Assembly (NCBI GenBank): GCA_030604405.1
Contig: JAUVVY010000001.1
Location: forward strand, 1-64,000
From: a bacterium
Lineage (GTDB): Bacteria > Armatimonadota > Zipacnadia > Zipacnadales > UBA11051
DNA: 64,000 nt
Direction of reading: 5' to 3'
The notes under the pieces are model-generated. The model made no database searches and was not told the origin of the DNA. It saw nothing but the letters and a program-made list of their open reading frames with translations. Positions 9,017-16,065 of this stretch are shown piece after piece. How positions within the stretch are numbered: the stretch's first letter is position 1; every line of letters begins with the position of its first letter. A program made the position numbers and the translations under genes.

Positions 9017-9368
9017 AGGCTCCGGCGGGTCTAGCGGCGTGCTCGCGCAGTTGCGGGCAAGCAATCCCGACATCACCGGCGCGGCGCTGGTGACCGCAGA
9101 CGGCTTTGCCGTCGAGGCCGACACCGGCCCTGAAATAGACGAGGAGAGCCTGGCCGCCCTGGCTGCTGATTTGCTGGCACGCGCCTCGCGCAGCAGTGAG
9201 GAGTTCGGCAATGGCAGGCTCGATGAGCTGTATGCTCGCGGCGACGAGGGCTATCTGATTGTGGTGCGTGCCGGGGCCGGCCAGGTGCTTGCGTGCTTGG
9301 CCTCCTCGAACGCAACCGTGGGGCTGTTGCTGCGCGATGTCAGACACGCTGCGGCCCAGTTGGCATGA
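8991..9368 (+). CDS. Roadblock/LC7 (MglB-like) domain protein
   Basis: 125 aa. The body (VLAQLRASNPDITGAALVTADGFAVEAD ... DEGYLIVVRAGAGQVLACL) matches the Roadblock/LC7 family, small dimeric proteins that in bacteria regulate Ras-like GTPases such as MglA. No MglA-type GTPase is in this window. The likely start is TTG at 8991, six bases after GGAGGGG; ATG at 8997 is an alternative with a longer spacing. It overlaps the receiver-methyltransferase gene, so the two products may work together in signalling (inference). Confidence 0.8.
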   Translation: MVMNSPGSEGSGGSSGVLAQLRASNPDITGAALVTADGFAVEADTGPEIDEESLAALAADLLARASRSSEEFGNGRLDELYARGDEGYLIVVRAGAGQVLACLASSNATVGLLLRDVRHAAAQLA

Positions 9369-9508
9369 CAAGTACTTGCTGCGCCGGCTCGGGAGCTTTT
9401 GGGCACTGCCATGCTTGACACTGTAGCGCTTTTAGGCTAAGCTTCAGCGTGTTTCGTCGCTCTGCGTCACTGCAGAGGCGACGGCGTACCGGTACCTGGC
9501 AGAATCTT

Positions 9509-9524
9509 GAGGTGATGTGAGATA
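9509..9524 (+). promoter_or_regulatory. Ribosome binding site and probable AUA start codon of infC
   Basis: GAGGTG (9509-9514) is followed at 7-base spacing by ATA at 9522. The only other in-frame start candidate before the body of IF3 is GTG at 9546, which would cut off residues YRV of the conserved 'RVNDRIRAP' start of the family. IF3 genes often begin with a codon that IF3 itself discriminates against, giving autoregulation. Confidence 0.55.
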
Positions 9525-10097
9525 GCGCAAAAAAGAGGCTATCGTGTGAACGATCGTATCCGCGCTCCTAAGGTTCGCGTCGTGGATCGCGACGGCGAGC
9601 AGCTTGGGATCATGGATATCGCGGCGGCTCGCGCGGCGGCTGAGGCAGCAGGACTTGATCTTATCGAGGTGGCTCCCAATGCCGATCCGCCCGTGTGTCG
9701 CCTGTTGGACTGGGGCCGCTTCCGCTACGAGCAGAAGAAAAAGGCCAAGGAGTCTCATAAGAAAACCAAGCAGAGCGAGACCAAGAACATCAGGCTCCGT
9801 CCCAATACCAGCACGCACGACATCCAGTTCAAGACCCGCAACGCTATCAAGTTCCTCAAGCAGGGCAACAAGGTCAACTTCACCGTCATTTTTCGCGGTC
9901 CTGAGTTGCGTCACAAGGATATCGGCCGCGACCAGTTGCTTAAGATAGCCGAAGGCTGCGAGGAGTACGGAGAAATCGAGACTCCTCCCCGCATGGAGGG
10001 CCGGCGGATGTTAATGCTCATGGCTCCCAAGTCCAGTACCGCTTCGAAGAGCCCTGACAATAAAGACCAGCAACAGGACGCATCAGATAGGAGTTAG
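9522..10097 (+). CDS. infC: Translation initiation factor IF-3
   Basis: 191 aa from the proposed ATA start, or 183 aa from GTG 9546. IF3 binds the 30S subunit, prevents premature 50S joining and checks the start codon. The N-domain (RIRAPKVRVVDRDGEQLGIM, then VAPNADPPVCRLLDWGRFRYEQ), the Lys-rich linker and the C-domain (IRLRPNTSTHDIQFKTRNAIKFL, VIFRGPELRHKDIG, PPRMEGRRMLMLMAPK) are all intact. A short Ser/Asp/Gln tail follows. The order infC-rpmI-rplT is the standard bacterial cluster. The ATA start is preferred because it keeps the conserved YRVNDRIRAP N-terminus and has a well-spaced ribosome binding site; GTG 9546 also has AGAGG upstream and remains possible. Confidence 0.96.
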   Translation: MAQKRGYRVNDRIRAPKVRVVDRDGEQLGIMDIAAARAAAEAAGLDLIEVAPNADPPVCRLLDWGRFRYEQKKKAKESHKKTKQSETKNIRLRPNTSTHDIQFKTRNAIKFLKQGNKVNFTVIFRGPELRHKDIGRDQLLKIAEGCEEYGEIETPPRMEGRRMLMLMAPKSSTASKSPDNKDQQQDASDRS

Positions 10098-10099
10098 TC

Positions 10100-10300
10100 G
10101 TGCCAAAAACCAAGACCAAGAAAGCCGCTCAGAAGCGGTTCAAGATTACGGGTAGTGGCCGCATACTGCACAGAAGCACGCGGTTGAACCACCTCTTGAG
10201 CAAGAAATCCAGCAAGCGCAAGCGCCGCATGGCTATGCCATCTGAGGTCACCGGCAAGCAGGGCAAAGCCGTACGCCAACTGCTGCCGCACGACCACTAA
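10100..10300 (+). CDS. rpmI: 50S ribosomal protein L35
   Basis: 66 aa, standard size. MPKTKTKKAAQKRFKITGSG and the basic centre HLLSKKSSKRKRR are diagnostic of bL35. Start is GTG two bases after the infC stop, using a site inside the infC end (GATAGGAG), so translation is coupled. A palindromic repeat begins directly at its stop codon, separating it from rplT. Confidence 0.97.
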   Translation: MPKTKTKKAAQKRFKITGSGRILHRSTRLNHLLSKKSSKRKRRMAMPSEVTGKQGKAVRQLLPHDH

Positions 10301-10396
10301 AATTGGGGACAGTCACCTATTTCCTAACATTTCCGCAGTCTCCACTGCTATTCCTGTACGGGGGGAATTGGCGGAAATAGGTGACTGTCCCCAATT
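10301..10396. repeat. Palindromic GGGGACAGTCACC element, copy A
   Basis: Perfect 24-bp inverted arms at 10301-10324 and 10373-10396 (left arm begins AATTGGGGACAGTCACCTAT) around a 48-bp centre. It fills almost the whole rpmI-rplT spacer. The interior (CCACTGCTATTCCTGT) resembles the reverse complement of the interior of the copy at 19233-19320. It could form a strong hairpin in the operon mRNA. Confidence 0.9.
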
Positions 10397-10417
10397 CTCC
10401 AGAGAGGAAAGATCGTT

Positions 10418-10774
10418 ATGCCGAGAGTAAGAAGCGGGCCACTGAGAAGGCGCCGCCATAAGAGGGTACTTAAGCTAGCCAAGGGTTACGTGGGTGGCAG
10501 GCATCGGTTGTTCAAGACCGCCAAAGAGGCCGTGATGAGGGCGGGCAACTACGCCTACCGCCATCGCAGGCTGCGCAAGCGCGAATTCCGCCGCTTGTGG
10601 ATCGCCCGCATCAATGCCGCCGCCCGCATGCATGGCCTCAACTACAGCCGCCTCATCAGCGCTCTGAGGAAGGCTGATATCCAACTCAACCGCAAGATGC
10701 TGGCCGAAATCGCCCTCTCCGACCCGGAAGCTTTCAAGCTGCTGCTGGTACAGGCCGAATTACTGCCCGGCTAG
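10418..10774 (+). CDS. rplT: 50S ribosomal protein L20
   Basis: 118 aa, standard length. [20 protein letters not shown], then [20 protein letters not shown] and the basic [23 protein letters not shown] are diagnostic of bL20, which nucleates 23S rRNA folding and in many bacteria also represses its own operon. AGAGAGGAAAG precedes the ATG. The palindromic element upstream may alter expression relative to infC-rpmI. Confidence 0.98.
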   Translation: MPRVRSGPLRRRRHKRVLKLAKGYVGGRHRLFKTAKEAVMRAGNYAYRHRRLRKREFRRLWIARINAAARMHGLNYSRLISALRKADIQLNRKMLAEIALSDPEAFKLLLVQAELLPG

Positions 10775-10869
10775 TGCCGACTGGCTTTGATCTATCTCGC
10801 CCGGCTCCAGTGGCGCGGTACCAGCCCGCGCCCTACAAAGGCAAAGCAGGCACTATCGGGGCAACGTTC

Positions 10870-10898
10870 TGTAGGGCGGGGACTTGTGCCCCGCCGCA
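10870..10898 (+). repeat. GTAGGGCGGGG-type repeat, single arm
   Basis: TGTAGGGCGGGGACTTGTGC followed by CCCGCCGCA. Related sequences occur as an inverted pair at 13211-13279 and as a single reversed arm at 25344-25374. It lies between rplT and the rRNA methyltransferase gene. Confidence 0.7.
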
Positions 10899-10940
10899 GT
10901 TGCTGTTGCTTTCCAGAGAGGCCGGAAAGCGTTTTGACCT

Positions 10941-11735
10941 ATGCCCACAATTGACAGCCCGCAGAATCAGCAGGTCAAGCTATATCGGTCGCTGCTTTCC
11001 AAAAAGGGACGACAAAAGGCCGGACTCTGCCCTCTGGAAGGAGTCCGGCTGATTGATTCTGCCCTGCAAAACGGCGCAGACCTCCAGACCGTCTATGTAT
11101 GCCCCGAACTCCTCACAGACCAGCGCGGCCAGGAGCTGCTGCGGGAAATCCGCGACCGCGACATCGCCGTCCTGGAGCTATCCCCCCGCGCCTTTTCCAG
11201 CATGACCGACACCCAGCACCCCCAGGGCATCGCCGCCACTGCACCAGCGCAATATCACAGCCTGCAGAGTCTTTCCAAGCCCGGCCCGGCGGTCTATCTG
11301 TGGCTCTACGAGATCCGCGAGCCGGGCAACCTCGGCACCATCTTCCGCACCGCCGCGGCCTTCGATGTCGCGGGCATCGTACTGCTGGGCAACTGCGCGG
11401 ACGTGTACAATCCCAAGGCAATCCGCGCCTCCAGCGGCGCAATCTTCGCCGTGCCTGCCGCACAAGCCACCTGGGATGAGGCGATGACATGGGCTGACCA
11501 GGGCGACATACACACGGTGGCTGCCGCGCTTTGTGCCGAGACCTCGTGCCATGAGGCCGGCTATCCCGACCGCCTGGCCGCGGTCATCGGCTCCGAGGCC
11601 CACGGCCTGCCGGAGCACGTATTGACATCGGCACAGTTGCAAGTTAAGATACCAGTGTCGGACAAAGTGGAGAGCTTGAATGCCGGCGTTGCCACCGGCA
11701 TTCTCTTATACGAGATATATAGACAAAGGTACTGA
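10941..11735 (+). CDS. TrmH/SpoU-family RNA 2'-O-methyltransferase
   Basis: 264 aa. An N-terminal substrate-binding domain (about 1-100, including LCPLEGVRLIDSAL) precedes a SPOUT knot domain with the three family motifs: EIREPGNLGTIFRTAAAF, AAVIGSEAHGLP and IPVSDKVESLNAGVATGILLYEIYRQR. Enzymes of this type methylate ribose in 23S rRNA or tRNA with S-adenosylmethionine. The target cannot be assigned. Location between rplT and pheS is common for this type of rRNA methyltransferase. The ATG at 10941 gives a natural family N-terminus (DSPQNQQVKLYRSLLSKKGR). Confidence 0.92.
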   Translation: MPTIDSPQNQQVKLYRSLLSKKGRQKAGLCPLEGVRLIDSALQNGADLQTVYVCPELLTDQRGQELLREIRDRDIAVLELSPRAFSSMTDTQHPQGIAATAPAQYHSLQSLSKPGPAVYLWLYEIREPGNLGTIFRTAAAFDVAGIVLLGNCADVYNPKAIRASSGAIFAVPAAQATWDEAMTWADQGDIHTVAAALCAETSCHEAGYPDRLAAVIGSEAHGLPEHVLTSAQLQVKIPVSDKVESLNAGVATGILLYEIYRQRY

Positions 11736-11743
11736 CGGAGAAG

Positions 11744-12003
11744 AGTAGGCGCCAGAGGGCTGAGATCGGCTCTCGCAAAACGCGTGGGTTACAGAGAGAA
11801 GGAACCGTGGGCTGAAAGTTCCTTTACCTGTCGCTGGTGCCGAAGTTCGCTCCCGAACCGCGTGCTGAAGCGAATGCCACCCAGAGGTGGTACCAGTGTG
11901 TAGGCGGCGACGGCTTGTCCCACCGTTACCCGGGACCCCGCCTGTCAGGGTGGTTTGCGGAGACCTCCGGTTTTCGTCCCTACGACGAGACGGGGGTTTT
12001 TTT
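11744..12003 (+). promoter_or_regulatory. T-box riboswitch leader for phenylalanine (upstream of pheS)
   Basis: The spacer carries a recognisable T-box: AGTAG at 11744, the GAGAG and GNTG-type apical stem region around 11796-11823 (GGAACC...GGCTGAAAGTTCC), a probable specifier TTC (Phe) at 11846-11848 followed by a purine, and the T-box bulge sequence AGAGGTGGTACCAG at 11883-11896. The base in TGGT expected to face the tRNA discriminator is T, which fits A73 of tRNA-Phe. It ends in an intrinsic terminator. Uncharged tRNA-Phe would stabilise the antiterminator and turn on pheST. Confidence 0.88.
11964..12003 (+). terminator. Intrinsic terminator of the pheS T-box
   Basis: CCTCCG (11964-11969) pairs with CGGGGG (11991-11996), with an inner TCGT/ACGA stem, followed by seven T residues. 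This is the classic CGTCCC...GGGG-TTTT end of T-box leaders. Confidence 0.85.
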
Positions 12004-12095
12004 GTTTTCCCGCAAATGCGGATGAGTGCGACCCAAGCACAGCAGGGGCCCGATTCATTGCGCCCAATCACCCCCGCTGTCAGGAGGCACGGAAC

Positions 12096-13121
12096 ATGGA
12101 ATTCCAGGACCTGATGAGCCAAGTTCAGCAGCAGGCAGAAGACGCCATCCTCGCCGCCCAGGACCTCGACACGCTCGAAGAACTGCGGGTCAAATACCTG
12201 GGCAGAAACGGCATCCTGCGGCAGCAGTACAAGCAGATCGGCTCCCTGCCGGAGGAGGACCGCCCACTCGCCGGACAGGCGCTCAACAAGGCCAGCAACA
12301 GCCTTAAGAAGCTATTTGAGGGCCGCAAGAGCGCGCTTTCCGAGCAGGCTGAGCAGCACAAGCTGCAGGCCGAGGCGATTGATGTTACGCTGCCCGGCCG
12401 CACGCCGCAGGTCGGCCACCAGCACCCACTGCTGGCTACCCTGGACGAGATGATCGAGATCTTCCTGGGCCTCGGCTTCGTGGTCGCTGAAGGGCCGGAG
12501 GTCGAGGACTACTACCACAGCTTTGAGGCCCTCAACTACCCGGAGTACCATCCCGCCATGGACGAGCAGGACACCTTCTACGTCAGCGATGACGTGTTGC
12601 TGCGCAGCCAGACTTCCACGGTGCAGATCCGCACAATGGCAAAGCAGAAACCGCCGGTAAGGATTATTGCCCCGGGCCGCTGCTATCGCCGCGACACTGT
12701 GGATGCTACCCACTGCCACACCTTCTACCAACTCGAGGGCCTGCTGGTGGACGAGGACATCACCTTTGCCGATCTGAAGGGCACGCTCGAAATCTTTGCC
12801 CATAGCATGTACGGAGAACGCTGCCATGTACGCTTCCGGCCCGACTTTTTCCCTTTCACCGAGCCCAGTGCCGAGATCGCACTGACCTGCACTCTGTGCG
12901 GAGGCGAGGGGTGCCGTATCTGCTCGGACAGCGGCTACCTGGAAGTCGGCGGCAGCGGCCAGGTGGACCCCAACGTGCTGGCCGGCGTCGGCTATGATAC
13001 CGAGAAGTACACCGGGTATGCCTTCGGCGTCGGCGTCGAGCGCTTCGCGATGCTGCGCCACGGCATTGATGACATCCGTCTCTTCTACAGCGGCGACATG
13101 CGCTTTCTGGAGCAGTTCTGA
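12096..13121 (+). CDS. pheS: Phenylalanyl-tRNA synthetase alpha subunit
   Basis: 341 aa, standard length. An N-terminal coiled-coil (about 1-90) precedes the class II catalytic core: HPLLATLDEMIEIFLGLGF, DTFYVSDDVLLRSQTSTVQI (motif 2 area), PGRCYRRDTVDATHCHTFYQLEGLLVD, the Cys cluster CTLCGGEGCRIC and the GVGVERFAMLRHGIDDIRLFY motif 3. With PheT it charges tRNA-Phe. Start ATG 12096 is chosen because AGGAGG lies 8 bases upstream and after the T-box terminator; the frame is open further upstream but that would run into the leader. Confidence 0.98.
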   Translation: MEFQDLMSQVQQQAEDAILAAQDLDTLEELRVKYLGRNGILRQQYKQIGSLPEEDRPLAGQALNKASNSLKKLFEGRKSALSEQAEQHKLQAEAIDVTLPGRTPQVGHQHPLLATLDEMIEIFLGLGFVVAEGPEVEDYYHSFEALNYPEYHPAMDEQDTFYVSDDVLLRSQTSTVQIRTMAKQKPPVRIIAPGRCYRRDTVDATHCHTFYQLEGLLVDEDITFADLKGTLEIFAHSMYGERCHVRFRPDFFPFTEPSAEIALTCTLCGGEGCRICSDSGYLEVGGSGQVDPNVLAGVGYDTEKYTGYAFGVGVERFAMLRHGIDDIRLFYSGDMRFLEQF

Positions 13122-13210
13122 ACGCGGCTGCTTTTCGGAGGAGGCCTACGTGCCACAGGCTTCCCAAATACATTCGCGTGGCACAGCTTTTCCAGCCTGT
13201 GGGCCGTTGT

Positions 13211-13279
13211 TGTAGGGCGCGGGCTTGTACCGCGCCAGTCGTCCAATGGGTGCGGCGGGGCACAAGTCCCCGCCCTACA
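13211..13279. repeat. GTAGGGCGGGG-type inverted repeat pair
   Basis: TGTAGGGCGCGGGCTTGTAC (13211-) and its imperfect inverse ending in GTCCCCGCCCTACA (13254-13279) form an inverted pair in the pheS-pheT spacer. Homologous arms occur at 10870 and 25344. Confidence 0.75.
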
Positions 13280-13317
13280 GAACCCTCGATACAGACTCTT
13301 AGCTCAGGAGGGTCAAA

Positions 13318-15438
13318 ATGCGAGTACCATATAGCTGGTTGATGGAATATCTGAAAGCCGACCTGGAGCCACAGGAGCTTGCCCAGGTCCTGACTATGGG
13401 CGGGCTTGAGGTCGAAGAAATAATAGATTTCCGCTCCGAAGACGGCGAATTCGCCGACACGGTGCTGGTCACTTCTGTCACCTCCAACCGGGGCGACCTG
13501 TTGTCCATGACCGGTACGGCGCGTCATGCCGCGGCACTGCTGGGCGCTGAATGGAAAATGCCGGAAATTGACATGGGGCTGCTCGGCGACCCGGTCAGCG
13601 GCCAGACCGAGGCGGCCAATGACCAGATGCGCATTGAACTGGCTAATCCGAAGGCCTGCCCGCGCTATTCGGGCCTGGTGATGGACGAGCTAACGGTCGC
13701 CGAAAGCCCCGACTGGCTGGCCTACCGGCTGGAGGCGGCGGGAATGCGGCCCCTGGCTAACCTGGTGGACTGTACCAACTACGTCATGCTGGAGCTGGGC
13801 CAGCCGCTGCACGGCTTTGACTACAACCTGCTGCAGGACGGTCACATAATCGTCCGCTCCGCCACCGAGGGCGAGCAGATGCTCACGCTCGATCAGCAGT
13901 GGCGCACTCTGGGCGAGCAGGACTTGCTGATTGCTGATGCGGCAGGGCCGGCGGCAATCGCCGGCATCATGGGCGGCGCCGACACCGAGATGACCTGGGA
14001 CACGACCAAGGTTCTGCTCGAAAGCGCCCACTTCGACGCCACCACCATCCGCAAGACCTCCCTGCGCATCGGCCTGAGCAGCGAGGCCAATTACCGCTTC
14101 GAGCGAATAGTTGACCCCCAGGGCACGCTCAGAGCACTGGCGCGCGTGGCCGGACTGCTGCTGGAAACCTGCGGCGGCACAATCGTCGGCGAGGCAGTGG
14201 ATGTGTGCGCGCCTGATCTCACGCCCCTGCGGGTGCCGCTGCGCGTCGAGAAGTGCAACAAGATACTCGGCACTCAAATTCCCGCTCAGCAGATGCAAGC
14301 GCACCTCACCGCGCTTGGCTTTGAAGTAGAAGCAGACGGGCCGGACAAGTTCCAGGTCACAGTGCCCGGCTTCCGCCCGGATGTCGAGCGCGAAATAGAC
14401 CTGGTCGAGGAAGTCGCCATCGTCCACGGCTACGAAAACATCCCCAGCACCGTGCCCGGCAAACTGACCCAGAGCGGGCAGTTGACACGTAACCAGAAGC
14501 TGGAGCGGCGAGCGCGGCAGGCCCTGCGCGCAGCGGGCCTCAACGAGACCATATCGTATTCCATGATCTCGCGCCGCGACCTGGACCGCATGGGGTATCC
14601 CCAAGACGCGCCCGAGCGCAATATGCTGCCACTGGCCAGCCCCGTCAGCGAAGAGGAAACACACATGCGCACTACGCTGCTGCCGAGCCTGCTGGAGGCG
14701 GCGGAGCACAACCAGCGCCAGCGCGTCTCGTCGGTGCGCCTGTACGAGATTGCTAACGTCTTCTACCCTCGCGGCCAGGACGAGCTGCCCGAGGAGCGGC
14801 TGCACGCAGCCAGCCTGATCATGGGCCCGTACTGGTCAAGCACCTGGAACCTTCCCGAGGACACGCAGAGCCCGGACTTCTACATCATCAAGGGCATCGT
14901 CGAGCAGCTTATCGCCGCGCTTGGGGTCGAAGGTGTGAGCTATCAGGCAGCCGAGCATCCCAGCCTCCACCCCGGCCAGTGCGCCGCCGTAATCCTGGAC
15001 GACAAGCAAATCGGCGTCATCGGCGAACTGAGCCGCGAAGTGCAGGCCGAGTACGACCTCGAGGAGCCGGCGTATCTCTTCGAGCTGGAATTGGAGCCAC
15101 TGATGCAGCAGGCCTCCCAGTACGCGGAGTACGAGCACCTGCCGCGGTATCCGGCGGCGCTGCGCGACATCGCAGTGGTCCTAGACGATACGCCCGAAAA
15201 CACCGCCGGGGCGCTGGGGCAAGTGGTCATGGAGGCAGGCGGCGAGTACCTCAGTGAGGTCGCGGTCTTCGATGTCTTTGAAGATGCCGAAAAGCTGGGT
15301 GAGGGCAAGAAGCAGCTCGCCTTCAACCTCACATTCCGCACGCCCGAGGGTACGCTGACCGACGAGCAGGTGGATGATCTCGTCGCCGCCATCGTGTCTC
15401 ACCTGCGGAAAAAACTCGGTGCCGAACTGCGAAGCTAG
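13318..15438 (+). CDS. pheT: Phenylalanyl-tRNA synthetase beta subunit, short form without tRNA-binding (OB) domain
   Basis: 706 aa, roughly 90-100 residues shorter than the usual form of about 800. It begins with the normal start MRVPYSWLMEYL ... GGLEVEEI. It then goes through a short linker (FRSEDGEFADTVLV) straight to the sequence that normally follows the OB-fold insert (TSVTSNRGDLLSMTGTARHAAALLG). Downstream B3/B4, B5 and catalytic-like domains are present (NLVDCTNYVMLELGQPLHGFD, GGADTEM, GFRPDVEREIDLVEEVAIVHGYENIP), as is the C-terminal anticodon-binding FDX-ACB domain (YPAALRDIAVVLDD ... LTFRTPEGTLTDEQVD). The product should be functional in the alpha2-beta2 enzyme. AGGAGG precedes ATG. 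Confidence 0.97.
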   Translation: MRVPYSWLMEYLKADLEPQELAQVLTMGGLEVEEIIDFRSEDGEFADTVLVTSVTSNRGDLLSMTGTARHAAALLGAEWKMPEIDMGLLGDPVSGQTEAANDQMRIELANPKACPRYSGLVMDELTVAESPDWLAYRLEAAGMRPLANLVDCTNYVMLELGQPLHGFDYNLLQDGHIIVRSATEGEQMLTLDQQWRTLGEQDLLIADAAGPAAIAGIMGGADTEMTWDTTKVLLESAHFDATTIRKTSLRIGLSSEANYRFERIVDPQGTLRALARVAGLLLETCGGTIVGEAVDVCAPDLTPLRVPLRVEKCNKILGTQIPAQQMQAHLTALGFEVEADGPDKFQVTVPGFRPDVEREIDLVEEVAIVHGYENIPSTVPGKLTQSGQLTRNQKLERRARQALRAAGLNETISYSMISRRDLDRMGYPQDAPERNMLPLASPVSEEETHMRTTLLPSLLEAAEHNQRQRVSSVRLYEIANVFYPRGQDELPEERLHAASLIMGPYWSSTWNLPEDTQSPDFYIIKGIVEQLIAALGVEGVSYQAAEHPSLHPGQCAAVILDDKQIGVIGELSREVQAEYDLEEPAYLFELELEPLMQQASQYAEYEHLPRYPAALRDIAVVLDDTPENTAGALGQVVMEAGGEYLSEVAVFDVFEDAEKLGEGKKQLAFNLTFRTPEGTLTDEQVDDLVAAIVSHLRKKLGAELRS

Positions 15439-15814
15439 GCTTCAGGCTCGGCAGAGAATCTCGATTTGAGGGCACTTTTACCCCCCTCAGCAAGCACTTG
15501 CTCAGGGGGGTCAAATCGGCCTTTTTCGGCGATTTGCTCCAGGGGGTCAAACCATCACCAACGCCACGAGCCCCTGGTACTACGGCATTTGTTGCTAGGG
15601 GGGGAGGAAATCTACTTTAGTTGCCAGCATGCAAAGTTGCAGACTGGAATGCGAATTTTTTTCTATTGGGTAACCCAATAAGTTTCCTCGTCGACTGATG
15701 CGGCGGCGTGATGTCAAGACAACGCCAACGGGGTCGGGCAACGCTCTTATCCCTGCCGCCGGACAGCAACTAATATTTATACCCACACTGCAGGCGCTTC
15801 AAACATTTTAGGGA

Positions 15815-15840
15815 GTCGGGCTGGAAGCCCGACCCACGGG
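15815..15840 (+). repeat. TCGGGCTGGAAG short element
   Basis: GTCGGGCTGGAAGCCCGACC then CACGGG: a small hairpin TCGGGCT/AGCCCGA followed by CCACG. The same phrase recurs at 15931 (with an insert), 63185 and, degenerate, at 61007. The larger structured elements at 20447 and 34193 share its two ends. Confidence 0.8.
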
Positions 15841-15890
15841 AATGTGTTTGGGGAGGCCGAGGTGTGCGGCAAAGGCGCCCTCACCCCCGG

Positions 15891-15913
15891 CCCCTCTCCC
15901 AGTGGGAGAGGGG
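15891..15913. repeat. CCCCTCTCCC palindrome, copy 1
   Basis: Perfect 10-bp arms CCCCTCTCCC and GGGAGAGGGG around AGT. The same palindrome with similar flanks (CCTCA-CCCC before, GGCAA-GGCA after) occurs at 48712-48734. Confidence 0.85.
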
Positions 15914-15930
15914 AGAACGGCAACGGCAGA

Positions 15931-15983
15931 GTCGGGCTGGGCTTCGACAAGCTCAGCCCCTGCGGGAAAGCCCGACCCACGGG
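15931..15983 (+). repeat. TCGGGCTGG element carrying a 27-bp insert
   Basis: Same ends as the 15815 element (GTCGGGCTGG ... AAGCCCGACCCACGGG), but between CTGG and AAGCCC it contains GCTTCGACAAGCTCAGCCCC plus TGCGGGA. The same insert, in a longer version, interrupts another repeat at 29192-29245 at an equivalent CTGG site. Confidence 0.8.
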
Positions 15984-16065
15984 GTTTTTAGCGGAAGCCC
16001 GACCCACGCGTCAGTGAATGATATGGGCTAAGCGGGAAGGGCATGGAGCAGCCGTGTTGGACCTG

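Larger units (their letters stand above)
15439..16065. other. Repeat-rich spacer after pheT
   Basis: No gene seen in these 627 bp. It holds a strong hairpin at 15480-15511 (ACCCCCCT/AGGGGGGT with inner AGCAAG/CTTGCT) and a second at 15512-15536 (CAAATCG/CGATTTG), possibly ending pheT transcription although no long T run follows. Next come a TCGGGCTGGAAG short element (15815-15840), a CCCCTCTCCC palindrome (15891-15913), a longer TCGGGCTGG element with an insert (15931-15983) and a 3'-end fragment of the same family (about 15992-16033, ending GGGCTAAG). It lies between convergent genes. Confidence 0.8.

Noticed and set aside
9369-9508. Ribosomal-protein-type leader regulator before infC
   Set aside because: The 140-bp spacer shows no clear pseudoknot or hairpin with a terminator; I could not support a call.
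15777-16007. Short minus-strand open frame reading GEGPGVRA-like peptide
   Set aside because: It is translated intergenic repeat (the CCCCTCTCCC palindrome and TCGGGCTGG elements), not a gene.
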